Positions 38,352 to 50,555 of a stretch of DNA of 64,000 bases are shown one piece after another. Numbering within the stretch: position 1 is the stretch's first letter; the number at the start of each line of letters is the position of its first letter. The DNA lies in assembly GCA_000310025.1 (NCBI GenBank), contig FN649743.1, forward strand, positions 4,154,807 to 4,218,806. Direction: 5' to 3'. Made by a program: the position numbers and the translations under genes. The notes below the pieces were generated by a model. That model was given only the letters and a program-made list of their open reading frames with translations, had not been told where the DNA came from and ran no database searches. Source of the stretch: Ectocarpus siliculosus. Its lineage: Eukaryota; Sar; Phaeophyceae; Ectocarpales; Ectocarpaceae.

Positions 38352-40174
38352 CGCTGCCGCTGCGGACGGCCGGCTGGTCGTTGTCGTGAGACAGACCAGG
38401 GATTTCCGCAACGCTCCTTTCCCTGGGGATCGACGGATTGAAGTTTTCGTCGGACAAGGGGGGATGTTTGGAAAAAGTGTCACGCCTATAACAGAGTGGG
38501 GCAGAACTATGATGCCATGTATTCCATTTTCCGACAGGATATGCAGCCAAAGGACGCCTGCGATGTAGCAGACATGCATTGGCCGACGGGTGCATGCCGT
38601 TGGTTCCCGGCCACAAATGTTTATCTGCTGCGAGGGCCCCTCAACGACGCCGTTATGTGCCCGGCGCATCGATACGGCGCCATTCAATGTACAGAATTAC
38701 TCGGTGATTCACGTCTGTGCCCAGCAATTTCACCGGCGCTTGTATACAGGGCCACGGTGGCAACCGGCGTGGTTGACGCGCCGCCTCCGTCTCGTTTACC
38801 GGCCGGCCGGTCGGCTCGCCCGAACGCCACGGAATACGACGGTGCCAAAAAAAAACGAAGCTGTTTGGCGTTCATCACCGTAGGTATCGCCCGAGGACCT
38901 CTCCGATCCGGGCGGCCGCCTTTGATGTAGGGGTCCCCGCAGACGGCGGTCAGAACACGGCGGTTGTTGCCCGATGCATGCTACATACGACGGCCGAAAG
39001 CTCTTGGCACAACAAGTGGACTGATACTTTGAAATAAGGCGGGTTCCCCTCATACATACGGCGGACATTATCAGCTGCCCACCGCCTTGTTCGGGGACCC
39101 CTACTTGTAACTGTATGCGTAACTGCTCCCCAGTGGCGACCGTCCTCACAAGGAGGGGGCAGTACGCCAAGAAGCTTCAACTGTAACAGCAGTATAGGCT
39201 ACTGCTACGGTTGTGCCAGAACAAGCACCTTAAGACGGGACGCCCGGTGCTGCTGCTGTTGATGTTCTTCTGACGCACACCAACACATGAACCTCTTGTC
39301 ATGCAAGCTATGGAGTATTCTGACTGCAGCGTCGGCATGAACATGCGGGTCGGACGGACCCTCATGAGTCAATTCAACAACATGATGCCTTTCTCGTAGA
39401 CCTCATAGTTTGGAAACATGGCTTCAACAACACGATTTGCCACCAGCGACTGCTGCATTACGTCATACCGCAAAAGGAACTGTATTGTTTCGTGGCGTCT
39501 AACCAATAACCAGTCGTGGCTTAACTTTGACCTTTCAAGTATGCATGCGTTCCGCAGCCCCTCAGTTGAACTCCTACAAGCCTGTAGCATACATCAGCCA
39601 CAATAGCCACAAACGATGTGCGAACGGGCGGCTCCAGTGAAATACGTCACGCACAATCGTGCATTAAAAATGCAGCGTTGCCGTTCTCACTTCCTCGACA
39701 GGACACCAAGCATCGGGCTCTATTCAACCAAGCTATTGATGCTTCGCTACTCCATGACCTCTATAGTGCCAAGCTTTGCAGGCACATATGTGTGCCTCTC
39801 ATGCACGCAACGTCAGCGAGCAGCACACGCCATCCTGCCAAGGTGGCAACACTGGTACCCTACTGCCGCAACAGTACCCCAAACAACGAGATCACCTGAA
39901 GAGAGCGAGCCTTGATCTCCTCGCCCACGAGAGAAGCAGGGGGTTCCCCTCTCCACCGAAGGCTGCTGGTGTAAACTCTCGGCCTCGACGCTCGCTCACA
40001 GTACCTCTCTCTGGCGCGCTCTCGGGGGTACTGCAGAAAACAAAATGTAGCAGCCCCCCAGCCGCATGGTTTCGCCGCATCCCGCACCCCCATACCTATG
40101 CGTATTGCGTTCCAGTTTGCGGGCACCCGGACGTCATTTTGTTGTTGTGTTGTTGAATCAAGCCGCCCGCCCAG
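38352..40174. other. Upstream region of the HAT gene
   Basis: Presumed promoter side of the minus-strand HAT gene. An imperfect inverted repeat is present: GTAGGGGTCCCCG near 38928-38940 faces CGGGGACCCCTAC near 39092-39105. No convincing exon for the plus-strand coding sequence at 40175 was found. Confidence 0.4.
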
Positions 40175-43100
40175 CAAGACCCTGTGGGTGCGAGAGCTGA
40201 GCTACACAGAAGACAGCAACGGGTGCTTAAAAAAGGCCTACGGGCTGTTGCTTTACCTCGCCCACGACCTCGCTTCTATTGTGCCTGCTACCAAGGTAAG
40301 ACGGTGTGTTGGTGTGCTTGTTCATATCTGACTTTTACAGCAGTATTGTAGTGGTCCCGATATAGTGGCGTGTACTGCAGTGGCAAGCGAAAATCATGCC
40401 ACTATTCAGGGCAATGCCACTATTCGATATTGTGGCACTACAGTAATGCCACTATTGAAGAGGATAAGGTTTGATGCTTACGCTACGGATATCTGTTGGT
40501 TGCATACAGTTAGCGCCCGCAATTAAGAAATATTTTTAAAAGAAATTCAGGCTCACTTTTCCACGAAAAATAAGAAAATAGCTCAATCTGGGTCTCCCAA
40601 TAGGAAATGTCTCAATAAGAAACAGCGGCGACCGCTGCCCTACTACGTAAGAAACGAGGGGTAACGGGGGAGTGTGTCGAATAAGAAACACCCCACAGCT
40701 CCCCTATCTCTCTCGCTCTTTCCCCCCTCTCCCGCTCCGTCCCGGCTTTGTAGGGATGCGAGGTCAGTGGTCTAACGACTACGGCATGCACGACTATGAG
40801 TACACCCCCCCCCCTTGTTTCGAGTCCACTCATGAGCAGCACAAGATGGGTCCCCCTCTCTCTTAAAAGAAAATGTGTGTTCGTGTTTTGTTTGAGTTGT
40901 GTTGTATTTTACTCTGTGTTGGGGGGAAAATAAATCAACCAAAAGCTTGATCAAGAACCAAAGACTGACGCGAAAGCTACAGCTACTCTCTTCTGGTCTG
41001 AAATCGAAGCATAACCAGCAATACTGAATAATTAATTACTAACAAACCAGAGCTGCAGCGTTGTATCGGTACTAAAATAGCTGGTGCTTTGTGTGTCAAC
41101 ACGCGTGTGTACGTGAAGTAGCCGATATAGACCACGTGCAACAGCAGCACCCCCGCACTAAAAATATTGCTCTCGGCGGAGGGTAGTTCTTTTTACGTGA
41201 CTCTTGAAATATCACCACTTTGCGCCCCTTGCTCAGATTTTCAAGACTAAAAAAAGTTCCGGGTAGCTGACGAGCTGAAGATAAATTTGCATTTTTTTCT
41301 AAAACAGTTTTAGAAAGGGACACAAAGTCAGTCATATGGTACTTCTCCCCCGTTTTACGACAAAAGGCAACACGAAATGAACCAATATGGTGCCCATTTC
41401 TAAGAAAAAATTAAAAACTAACAACAATTTCTTCAGCTCATCAGCTACCCGGGACTTTTTAAGTTTTTGAAAATCCGAGCAAGGGGCACAACGTTGTGAT
41501 TTTTCAAGAGTCACTGAAAAAGAACCCCCCTCCGCCCAGAGCAATTGTTTTAGTGCAGAGAAGTCCTGTTCCACCTTGGTCAGCAACATAACTTCTGTAA
41601 CCACATATAAACTCGCCATGCACTTGTATTTCAAGAAAAACAAAGTGATTTTGCACATGCATGGGAAATGAGATGCCTGGTGTATTTTCTTACAAAACAC
41701 TGAACGAATCACCTGCTGTGTGTAAGAAAAGGAGAAAATAAAATACTGAAGCAATGTTGAAATTGGAAAAAAAATATCTTTCAGGTGAGAATCGAACTCG
41801 TGATCTACATGAACGTGAGCGTTCGCTGCGAATTTAGAATTTTGCTTGCTTGTGCCTCGGAGGGACACAACCCCACTATATACCAACGACTGGTGGGCGT
41901 ACGGGAGTACTATACGTCGTGGATGTTGGGTGGCAGTGTAGCCACATGTGCTAGAGCAGTGTGGTTCTGTCCCAAGGATTACCCACCGTGAATTTCGCCT
42001 CACACCTCAAACACTTGGATTTTTTTCATGTTTTTGGTAAAAGCGGCATTTTTGCACGATTGGCGCAGCACAAAATACCCCCCTTTAGGCCTCTAGACTA
42101 TATAGTCGTGTGTCGGACCCCGCCAATAGACCATGACTGTACTCAAAAGAATCATTTCTATAGGTCAGTCTCCGCTTTGTTTATCCAAAACAAGGCAAAC
42201 CCACCGATTCCGATGAGGACGTGAAAGTCGGCAGAGCAGTGATGGTTTTTCAGTGACTTTGAGCCTCTTTTGGCCCATGTCCTGTTTTCGATGACCTGCG
42301 GTCTTTTTCTCGAAAGAGACCGACTCTGCCGACGATCCTGAGGAACGGTGCAAACAACACACAACCAAACACACAAACCAAACCACGACCCCGACCACAC
42401 ACAAAAAGCTCACGACCATACATACTACGCATGCCCTGCGTTACAGAGGACACATTTACCCGAAATACAGACAAGGCGCAACGATTAAGAATATCCACCG
42501 CGGTCTATCTATGTAACGAAGTAGTGGTACACCATCATCATGGCATGTAGGTATATATATATGCGTACGGTACGTTGTAGGAGGTACTACTGCAGATTTT
42601 TTTTCTTGTGCATAATACAAGTAATCCATTGCTATCGGCAGGTAAGAATCCGGGACAAAATAGCAATAGACCACCTGCAACAGGCCCCCCCTCACTCGAA
42701 ATTTGCTCTGGGCGGAGGGGGTTCTTTCTCAAGCACCTTTGAAAATTTGTGATCCTTGCTCGGATTTTCGGCAAAAATTGAATGTACCGGGACAGAGCTT
42801 TTAGGAGTTAATTACGCGGGCGAAGCCCGCCAAATACACGGTGAAACCCATTCATCTGCGGGCCACACGCTTTCAAAATGTTTTACCTCACTCAATGAAT
42901 CAACAAAGGAAAGGAGACACCAGAGCAGAGGTGCCGTCACCGGGACAGCAAAGAAATCACCGTGCATATATTCTGCCATGCGGGTTGTCAACAAACCGAC
43001 CCGTCGGGATGGATGATTGATGGGGATTGCTTTGGGTGGGGTGTTCACTCCGAAGAACCTACCGATAGATGGAGTCAAGAGAGCGAAAAAAAAACAACGC

Positions 43101-45030
43101 GGAGGAGGTGCCAGAGCATCATCATCACGATACTCGAAGTGTTGTGGCGAGAGGACGGGCGTGCAGATGATATAATATCATGCATGGATCCCTTGGTGTG
43201 GGTACTACTGCTGTGCTGCAGTAGTAGCTCGACATAAACATTCGCGTGTGTGCGTGCGTGCGTGTTTGTGCGATCTCCCTCTCTCTCCTCGCTGTAGCTC
43301 TTCTGGCCTGTGCTTGCTGCGTGCTCGTCATGGACACTCAGTGTGGATTGACATTGCGAAACATCGTGCACACAGAACCCAGAGTGGTCTCTGCTGCTGT
43401 TGGCGTCTGGTATGCGCCAGTTGCAGCGCCCAGGCTCCCGCCTGATGTGTGTCAGTCTCTGAACTGGTCGGTTCGAATGCGGTACGCGCAGAAGAAAAAG
43501 CGGTGTAGTCTAATTGCCAAAATTTCTCGAAAATAGAGAAGACGCCAAGTAGGCGCCAAGTTAAATGGAGACAGCTGATTGGCGGACGCCAAGTTAAATC
43601 TGTCCCGGTGGCTTTTTTTGCTGCCGGATTTTCAAGAAATAAAAAGCTCTGGGTAGCTGATGAGCTGAAGAAAACACTGCATTACAAAAAGTAGAAAGAG
43701 ACACAAAGGTTACCGTACTTCTACCCCATTGTCGGTCAATTGGTGTTAGTTTCGTTTTTTCGAAAAATTGGGGAAACCGGGGAGAAGTAAGTACCATAAC
43801 CTTGGTGTCCCTTTCTATTAACGTTTGTTATTTTAAGTGCAAGTTTTCTTCGGCTTTTCACCTACTACCCGGAACTCGTTGTTTTTTTTTAACTCCGAGA
43901 AATGGGCACAAGGTTTATGTTTTTTTTCTACTTCCCTCGAAAAGAACTCCGTCTGCCTAAAGATTTTTTGGTGCGGGGGGTCCTGTTGCAAGCGGTGATG
44001 TTAGATTTTAATTCTCTCGCTTGTGAAATGAGGGAAGGAATCGTCCTCGACAGACGTTGGAAGACTGTAGCCTTTTTTATGAAGGTGATCTCTGCATTAC
44101 CCCCCCCCCCCCTTTTTTTAGTCTTGTTGGCTACTATAGGCAAGAAGGGTTCTTAGTGTAACCGGAACCCGAACAGCTAGAGTCATTTTGTTTTTTCAAA
44201 TTTGCTGTGGAAAACGGTCGATTCTCGTGGTGAGAATACAAGGTTCGAGTTCACGGTCGACGAGGGAGAAAGGGACGGCTAACCCCCCTCGCCACAGCAC
44301 AATAGTATAATAAATAGATTCCCGTGTGACGCCGGCTGATACGTCAAAAACATTAACTTTCGTGTATGCACCGAGAGGTCAGGTGTGTGTAGACTGGCGC
44401 CAGAATATATGGCAAGAACACATATACGAACATGGTAAAAGCTGTTCCAAGGAAACGTTTTTTCAATACACGTTTGGCGCTTCGCGCCACCGCCGACAAT
44501 GAGCAACTCCAAGGCCAAGGACGACCTTTCCTCATTGATTGGAGGCCTGCATTTCTTTATTTTTTCCATGCTTCGAAATTATGTTTTGGAGGCAAAATAA
44601 CGAACTTTTGTCAGGCAACGAATGTCTAGACTAATGCTGCAATCTCCTTTGTGGGGAATTGGAAAATTCTTATTACGTAGACTAACCTTTACCAAAGTAT
44701 AAATCTGCCTTGATTGTCCATACATTATAAATATTGTGGTCTGACCCGAATAATCTTGCCCCAACCATCGATTTCTTTCTTGTTTTTCACCTGTGCTTTG
44801 TGATTTAACAACTGCCATGAAACGTTGTATTGTATTTACGATATCCACAGGAGGATCGCACCGGGAGCCTGTTGATCCGGCAGGACCCTTCCACGGGGCC
44901 CCGCGGGGGCAAGGACAGCATTCACCTCTATCGTGACGGTGGCTTCACGAAGCAAGACCTGGCGGCACTCGTGCAGGGCTACCAGGAGGCGTGGTCCGGC
45001 CTCAACGGCAGAGAGAGATGTTTCCTACAG
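40175..45030 (+). CDS. Partial gene: two in-phase exons of an unrecognised protein
   Basis: Exon 40175-40295 follows a CCGCCCGCCCAG acceptor and ends AAG|GTAAGA; exon 44851-45030 follows ATATCCACAG and ends CTACAG|GTGAGA. The join is phase 0. The encoded pieces are LWVRELSYTEDSNGCLKKAY, then LLLYLAHDLASIVPATK, then SLLIRQDPSTGPRGGKDSIH and FTKQDLAALVQGYQEAW. The second exon is GC-rich in AT-rich surroundings, as expected for a real exon. First codon and stop were not found; a possible terminal exon begins at 47227 after GTGTGCAG. The 4.5-kb intron is filled with foldback repeats. Family unknown. Confidence 0.45.
40340..40640. repeat. pogo/Tigger-like terminal sequences (left)
   Basis: Two termini in a row. 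AGTGGTCCCGATATAGTGGC at about 40349 is followed by repeated GCCACTATT motifs; CAGTTAGCGCCCGCAATTAA at about 40508 is followed by AATAAGAAA motifs. Their reverse complements occur at 48130-48155 and 47070-47098. Confidence 0.55.
40735..40845 (+). repeat. tRNA-like SINE fragment, family D
   Basis: GTCAGTGGTCTAACGACTAC resembles a Pol III A box and GTTTCGAGTCC a B box at tRNA-like spacing. The acceptor ends do not pair, so it is a tRNA-derived repeat rather than a tRNA gene. Confidence 0.5.
41110..41570. repeat. Foldback (inverted) repeat, family F
   Basis: Arms 41150-41275 and 41435-41560 are inverted copies: CGGAGGGTAGTTCTTTTT / AAAAAGAACCCCCCTCCG, GGGTAGCTGACGAGCTGAAG / CTTCAGCTCATCAGCTACCC. 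Related single or double copies lie at 42640-42790, 43600-43995 and 46290-46450. Confidence 0.7.
43600..43995. repeat. Foldback repeat, family F, second copy
   Basis: Diverged palindromic copy: GGGTAGCTGATGAGCTGAAG at about 43651 faces CTTCGGCTTTTCACCTACTACCC at about 43849, with ACTTCTACCCCATTG/GGGGAGAAGTAAG in the centre. Confidence 0.55.
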
Positions 45031-47069
45031 GTGAGAAATATGAGAGGTTTTTTTTGGGGGGGTGGAGTGTAAACGCATGCCTTAGTCGTTAGACCATAGA
45101 GGGGGAGGGGGTGGGTGGGTAGATTAGAAATCACAGGGCGGGCGAAAAAATTGACAGAGACAGACGGAGACAGAGTCAGCACGGAGAAGCGGGCATGCAT
45201 GCGGGTGGGCAGAGAGGTCTGTGGGTGACGACGTCATATTGTTGAAGACAGCAGTGGCAGCGGAGATGTTGAAAAACTTGACACCTGCTGTCTTTCTAGC
45301 ACTTAAATGTCGCGGAGAAGGAATTTCACGTGCGAGAAATTTCAGCCAAAAGACGTTACGTGGGGAAAACTACTCCCACCACGCGACTGCTGTTTACGAA
45401 TCTTTGTTGTGTAATTGAAGTCAGCCTTGTCACGATATGTGCCTGTTGCGATTATGCCATTCAGAACATGCCTGCAGTTGGTGGGACATCCAGCAGTTGT
45501 CCAGCTCCCGTACAGCAGTTTCTATGTCGGCACACAAAAATAAGTTGTTTTTCTGATTTGGGTGGCGCCGTTACTACTGTAGTCGGAAATCGTATCTCGT
45601 TCTTGTGGATGTCATAGCCGAGCAGTAATTCGGTGGGGGTTAAGACAGCACTTCAGATATTTACGAATACAATGTTCCGTCGGTGCATGCAGGGCCTGCT
45701 TTTGTGCGTCTGTACTTGTCGTATGCCTCCGTGGGAAGATTTAATGGGAACATTCCGTTTTCCAATGGTTGGACCCATACGGAACGAGAGGGCTGTGGGT
45801 AATGAGGTCATGCCGATTTTCTTTCGCTTGTTCAAGAAAGCTATGTAGCAGGTGAACGAACCACATGGAAGGATATACTCGCGCAGGCAAGGAACCGTGC
45901 ATGCCAACTTGTACATGATGACCTGTAGCTGTTTAACATGCTTAACTTATGTGAATTACATTTATTTGGAAGAGTTGGGAAGTGGGTTTCAAAAAATAGG
46001 CATTCGGTGCGGTGACTAAGCGAAGCTTACTGAATATTGGTGCAACATTGATAAGGGCGGGCGTTTATTTGCGAAGGTCACGATCGACAACCAGGGAGAT
46101 AGATGTTAACAGAGACAGGGAGAGGAGAAACTCGAAATATTAATGTACAAAAGGACAAATTCTGATACTTTTGTTCGTTCGATACACTGTTTTACTGCTG
46201 CATGCTGTGGACGCAGGACTTAAAAAGTATACAACAAGAAGACAACGTAGGTCACATTATAGCTCATCGCCCTGGAAGACTAGATCTTATTTTCCCGGAA
46301 AGTGACCCGGGGAAATTACATGCAAATATGCTAATTCTCTTGTTGCAACAGGACCCACCCCCGCACTTACCAACAATTCTGTGGGCAGACGGGGCTTCTT
46401 TTTCTGGGACACTCGATGCATGTGTTTATTCGAAAGTCCTCGAGAACGAACCCCTCGACCCACAACAACAGCAGCAGTAGTAGTGCATTTTGTTTGGAGC
46501 GGGGGGTGTTGTTGCAAGCTTCCCCCAAAACGTCAATCTTCGATGCTGGTGGGGTTGAACGTTGATGTACTACTACTGATGGTGTGCGTGGCGTGCGGTG
46601 TCTTTTTCGGGGGGTTTGGCTGATGTGTGCGTGGGTTGGTTGGTCTTGTGTTGGCGGTTGTGTATTGTTGGTGGTGGTATTACCCCACGAGTGGGGTCAA
46701 AAATCAGTGAAACTCTATAGTGCATTATTACTTGTTCGACGAGGGGGGAGTGAGTGTGTTTTGCGGCGCCCCCTCCGGCGCTCCGGCTCTGGCACAGCAC
46801 ACCAGACAGGCTGCGAACAACGAATATGCTGCCTGCTGTACGGTGTTGATGGTGCTCTCCGCCAGCTCTCGTGAGGGCGAATCATTTGTTTAATTTGAAC
46901 GTTGTGTAATGTGAGGAAGCAGAGAAAATAAGAAATTGCGACCGATATAAGAAATTCAGCAGGATTTGGCGGCACGAAAAAATAAGAAGCTTGACATAAG
47001 AAATTGAACGACATATGCTGAGTTTGTAGCCCACAATAAGAATTCGAGGCTGGGCCTGAAATAAGCGTT
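45031..47069. other. AT-rich repeat-bearing spacer
   Basis: Contains a family F fragment (46290-46450) and AATAAGAAA-rich sequence toward 47060. No further exon is assigned with confidence. Confidence 0.4.
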
Positions 47070-48160
47070 TCTTAACTGCGGGCGCTAACTGCATGTATCC
47101 TCCTTTGTTGTGTGCATCAGTATCTGCGTGAAAACGCAGGTGTCTGCCCATCACGTGCGCATTGACACTTTGATCGTACTTGTGACAACGAGGCCCTCGG
47201 CGGTCGCAACCTACCTTTGTGTGCAGGCGGACTACAGAAACAAGTTAACATCAATTTGTTGTTGTCCGGCGATCCATGATAGGGTTCAACACATCAATGT
47301 ACGCGAAACCAACTGGAGGAAGCAAGTGGAAAACGCCGAACACTCCCCACTCCGGCGCATCAATCCCAGCCGTCGCAATATTGTGCACCAACAGGCGTCA
47401 ACCGACCAATGCCACCACTATTCTTGACTGGGTAAAGGCTCTGATGTCCAACTGCCCTGCCGGTCTAGCGGCATGTGCTGCGAAGAATGCCATCTTTGCC
47501 TTCCGGAGGAAATGCCCGGCCACGCTCGTCAATGCCACACAGCTCCGCGTACTCTTCTAGAGGACCAAAAAGCGCAGAAAGTTCCGTGAACGACGTCGGC
47601 GCCTTCATCCCTCCACCCCCCTCACTCTCAGAATCTTAGGTGTTGCCTAGCTCTAACTCGCGCATGCCGGCATGATGCGTGTGGCGTGGCGCCCGCTGCT
47701 GTGAGTGTCGTGTGTGTGTGTTTTTAATGTTGGCATCGACCGCGCCAACCGGCTGACCAATGAAAAGACGTCGGTCTCAGTGCGGTTGAAAACATAAAGC
47801 ACTTCTAAATGCCATTAACTTGGACCCCGTGAGGGGGCGGCATGGGGGAGGCTAAACTATTTTTCGGATGAAAGACAGAAACGGTAGCAACAGAAGAAAA
47901 CTGCACGCGTCTACCAAGGCTGCTACCTTGCACTCGAGTGTGTGTGTGGTGCGTGCGGTGAAATACGGGGAGGCTCCGACCTTTTGAATTGCCACTATTG
48001 GTGGGGTGAGATGCCCAAAATGCTACTATTGAGGGCCCCGTCCGCAATAGTGGTACAACGCCATTTTCCGGGTGGAGATTGTGACAAGAGATTTTGATGC
48101 CACCATATCGGGCATTTCACTATTCAGGGTGCCACTATATCGGGACCACTGCTGTCGCAT
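47070..48160. repeat. pogo/Tigger-like terminal sequences (right)
   Basis: GCGGGCGCTAACTG at 47080-47094 and GCCACTATATCGGGACCACT at 48131-48150 are inverted partners of the termini at 40349 and 40508. GCCACTATT-type subterminal repeats occur at 47980-48120. Also holds an uninterrupted plus frame at 47276-47560 of unknown nature. Confidence 0.5.
47733..47910 (+). repeat. Dispersed ~180-bp repeat, family C
   Basis: Copy with GCATCGACCGCGCCAACC at the start and CTGCACGCG at the end. It lies between the foldback-rich zone and the DIRS-like element. Confidence 0.7.
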
Positions 48161-48386
48161 GCATGGCACCCCCGCCCTTGCCTTTGGCACCATTTATCAA
48201 TTTAGCTGCTGCGCTTAGTTCCTTGATGGTCGCCGCGCGATCGACTTGTTGGCCCTGCTCGGATGTACTCATCGGGTTCGTGTGAAGCCACATGCCTGCT
48301 GCATCGAGCTGCCCCCCGTACGTGGCGTGCTTGAGACCAGCGTCGAGGTTGGCTTTACACTTGCGCTCTATATCAAGACCACTCGT
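48150..48386 (-). CDS. Minus-strand coding-like fragment next to the retroelement
   Basis: Open frame of about 65-75 codons including DIERKCKANLDAGLKHATYG, MWLHTNPMSTSEQGQQVDRA and ATIKELSAAAKLINGAKGKG. The composition looks protein-like, with no repeats. It lies head-to-head with the retrotransposon RT. It could be the last exon of a gene or transposon; family unknown. Confidence 0.25.
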
Positions 48387-48412
48387 GGGTCACCACAGAG
48401 GTAAAAGCTCTC

Positions 48413-50102
48413 GTGGGGAATGGATGCGTTGCTCGATGGGACGATGTAGCTGATACGGGCGTTCACAGAAAACCATATATGGTGTTACCCCTGGGAGTGG
48501 GGCCCAAGAAACCGAGGTTGATCTGGGACGCACGATGGCTCAACTTCATGTGCTTGCATTCTCCTTTTACCATGGACGGGGTAGGGAAAGTAGCTCAGTG
48601 TGCCTGGCGTGGAGCCCCCCAAGTGACCATCGACCACAAAGCCGACTGCCACCATGTCGCGCTGCAGACAGATTCCTGGCAATACTTTGGGTTCGAATGG
48701 AACGGCGAGTTTTACGTGTTGACGGTGCTCTGTTTCGGTTGGTGTTCGGCGCCTTTCATCTACTCCTCTCTTTCCGAGGCGGTAGCCAGGTACGTGCCGT
48801 CACAGGGTATTCCAATCCTGACCTGGATCGATGATTTTTTCATCACGAATTTCCGTTCCACCCGCCTCCTGCAGTCTACGGAGCAATTTGAGGCCGCCCA
48901 GGCGGCGGTGTACTTGGGGCTTTAAGTGTTCTATCGGGCTGGGCTTTTTATCTCAATATCCAAACGTGTCCTCGAGCCAACCACGCGCCTGGTGTTCCTT
49001 GGTATCATTTGTGATTCCGGTGAGTGCCGGTTTGAGGCGCCAGAGGACAAGTTAGAGAAGCTTGAGGCGATCTTAGTCGACGCTTTAGGGTCGAACGCTA
49101 TTTCTTTTCAGACGCTCGAGAAGCTTGCGGGCAAATGGACGAGCCTGTCGGTCGCGGTGCCGGTGGCGGCTTTATACACGCACCACATGCACAAGCAGAT
49201 AGCCAGTTTCTAACGTACCGGGGGGCGGAAACGAGACACAGAGATTTCTGTGCCTCCGAATAGCGACCTCATGTTCGAGCTAAGGCGGTGATTGGATGTT
49301 CGAACGCAGTCGAACGGAGCGTCGTGGTACAGGGCGGAGCTCAAGGCGGTGTCTTTGACGGGGGCGTCAGATGCATCCTCTAGCGGATTGGGTGGTCTGA
49401 TCCGCGGCGTTAGTCCGGATGTGTTTGAAGCAGGGGGTGATTTTCCGCCGGAGTTCGCGAGTGAGCATGTCAATGTCCAGGAGGGGTATTCTTTGCAACA
49501 GACGTTACAGCTGTTTTGTAATGACCACCCCGACCGCATTGCCGATGTCCAGGAGGGGTATGCTTTGCAACAAACGTTACAGCTGTTCTGCATTGACCAC
49601 CCCGACCGCATTGCGGATGTCCACCCTCGTTGTCGACGTGAACAACAAAATTCCTGCACGATTCCTTCAATGGCGGTCGAGCGCGAAGTACGCGAAAGCA
49701 TGCTACGATTACGGACCTGTTTTGGTGAAAGACCGGCATGATTTCACGCCCAAGTTGCGATGGGTGCGATCCGCGGACAACTTTGAGGCGGATGGTATGT
49801 CGCGGTCCGGGTCGGACGAATACGTAAGGTTGGACGAAGCGCGATTTGGCGACTTACGCGCTTGGGCGGGTGGTTTTGACATGGACCTGATGGCCTCGCC
49901 GACATCTGTACACAAAGCATGGCGCGAGGGTCAATGCACGGGGGAAGCCCTGCCGCCCGACTCGCGGTATCACACTTCCGGCAGTGCAGGGGTGGACGTG
50001 TTTAGCCAAGACATTAAGTGTATGCCGAGGTCGAAGCAGATATTTTTCGGTTTTTGCTCCCCTCCGACGAACCTGATGGGAGTGCTGTTACAACACCTTT
50101 GA
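48413..50102 (+). pseudogene. RT-RNase H polyprotein pseudogene
   Basis: One frame runs from 48413 through three in-frame stops (TAA, TAA, TGA), then shifts by one base near 49620. The IDD active site of RT and the first Asp of RNase H are present. Each stop can be explained by a single C-to-T change from CAA or CGA. Confidence 0.8.
49472..49615 (+). repeat. 72-bp in-frame tandem duplication in RNase H
   Basis: Two copies (49472-49543 and 49544-49615) of 72 bases encoding 24 residues, including LQQTLQLFC and DHPDRIADV. They differ at about six bases, and the frame is preserved. Confidence 0.9.
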
Positions 50103-50555
50103 GGAGTGCGAAGAACGGGCGGTAGTGGTAGTGCCGGACCAGAAGGTCGAGGTTTCCGAGGCTGGCAAGCGCCATACGGGTGCGATCCAAAATCCTTTCC
50201 GTCCCGGGGGAGAACTCGCCACTCTTTCGTGTTCACCATCAGAGAGGACAGGGGCGTTTGTATTTCAAGGACTGGGGAATGGTGGCAGTCGAGGTCCATT
50301 TTAGACCAAACTCTTGATCAAAGTCTCTTCGCAAACCGTTCACCATGTGTGTCGGCGTTTTTTTGCACAACACGGCTACTTGAGTGCATTGTCAGGCTCT
50401 GAAGGTCATATATACCGCCATCAGTCTCGTCATGAACATCTTGGGTGCTCTACTCATACCTGTACGAGTTACGCGGGCCCGTGGACAAGGACACGTTCGC
50501 ACGCTTGTGAGAGTGTCAGCATCGCGGGGCAGAGTGTTGGGTCCAGCTTGTCACA

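Noticed and set aside
38496-38930. 144-codon plus-strand open frame upstream of the HAT gene
   Set aside because: No recognisable motif, no splice context, and an equally open minus-strand frame overlaps it.
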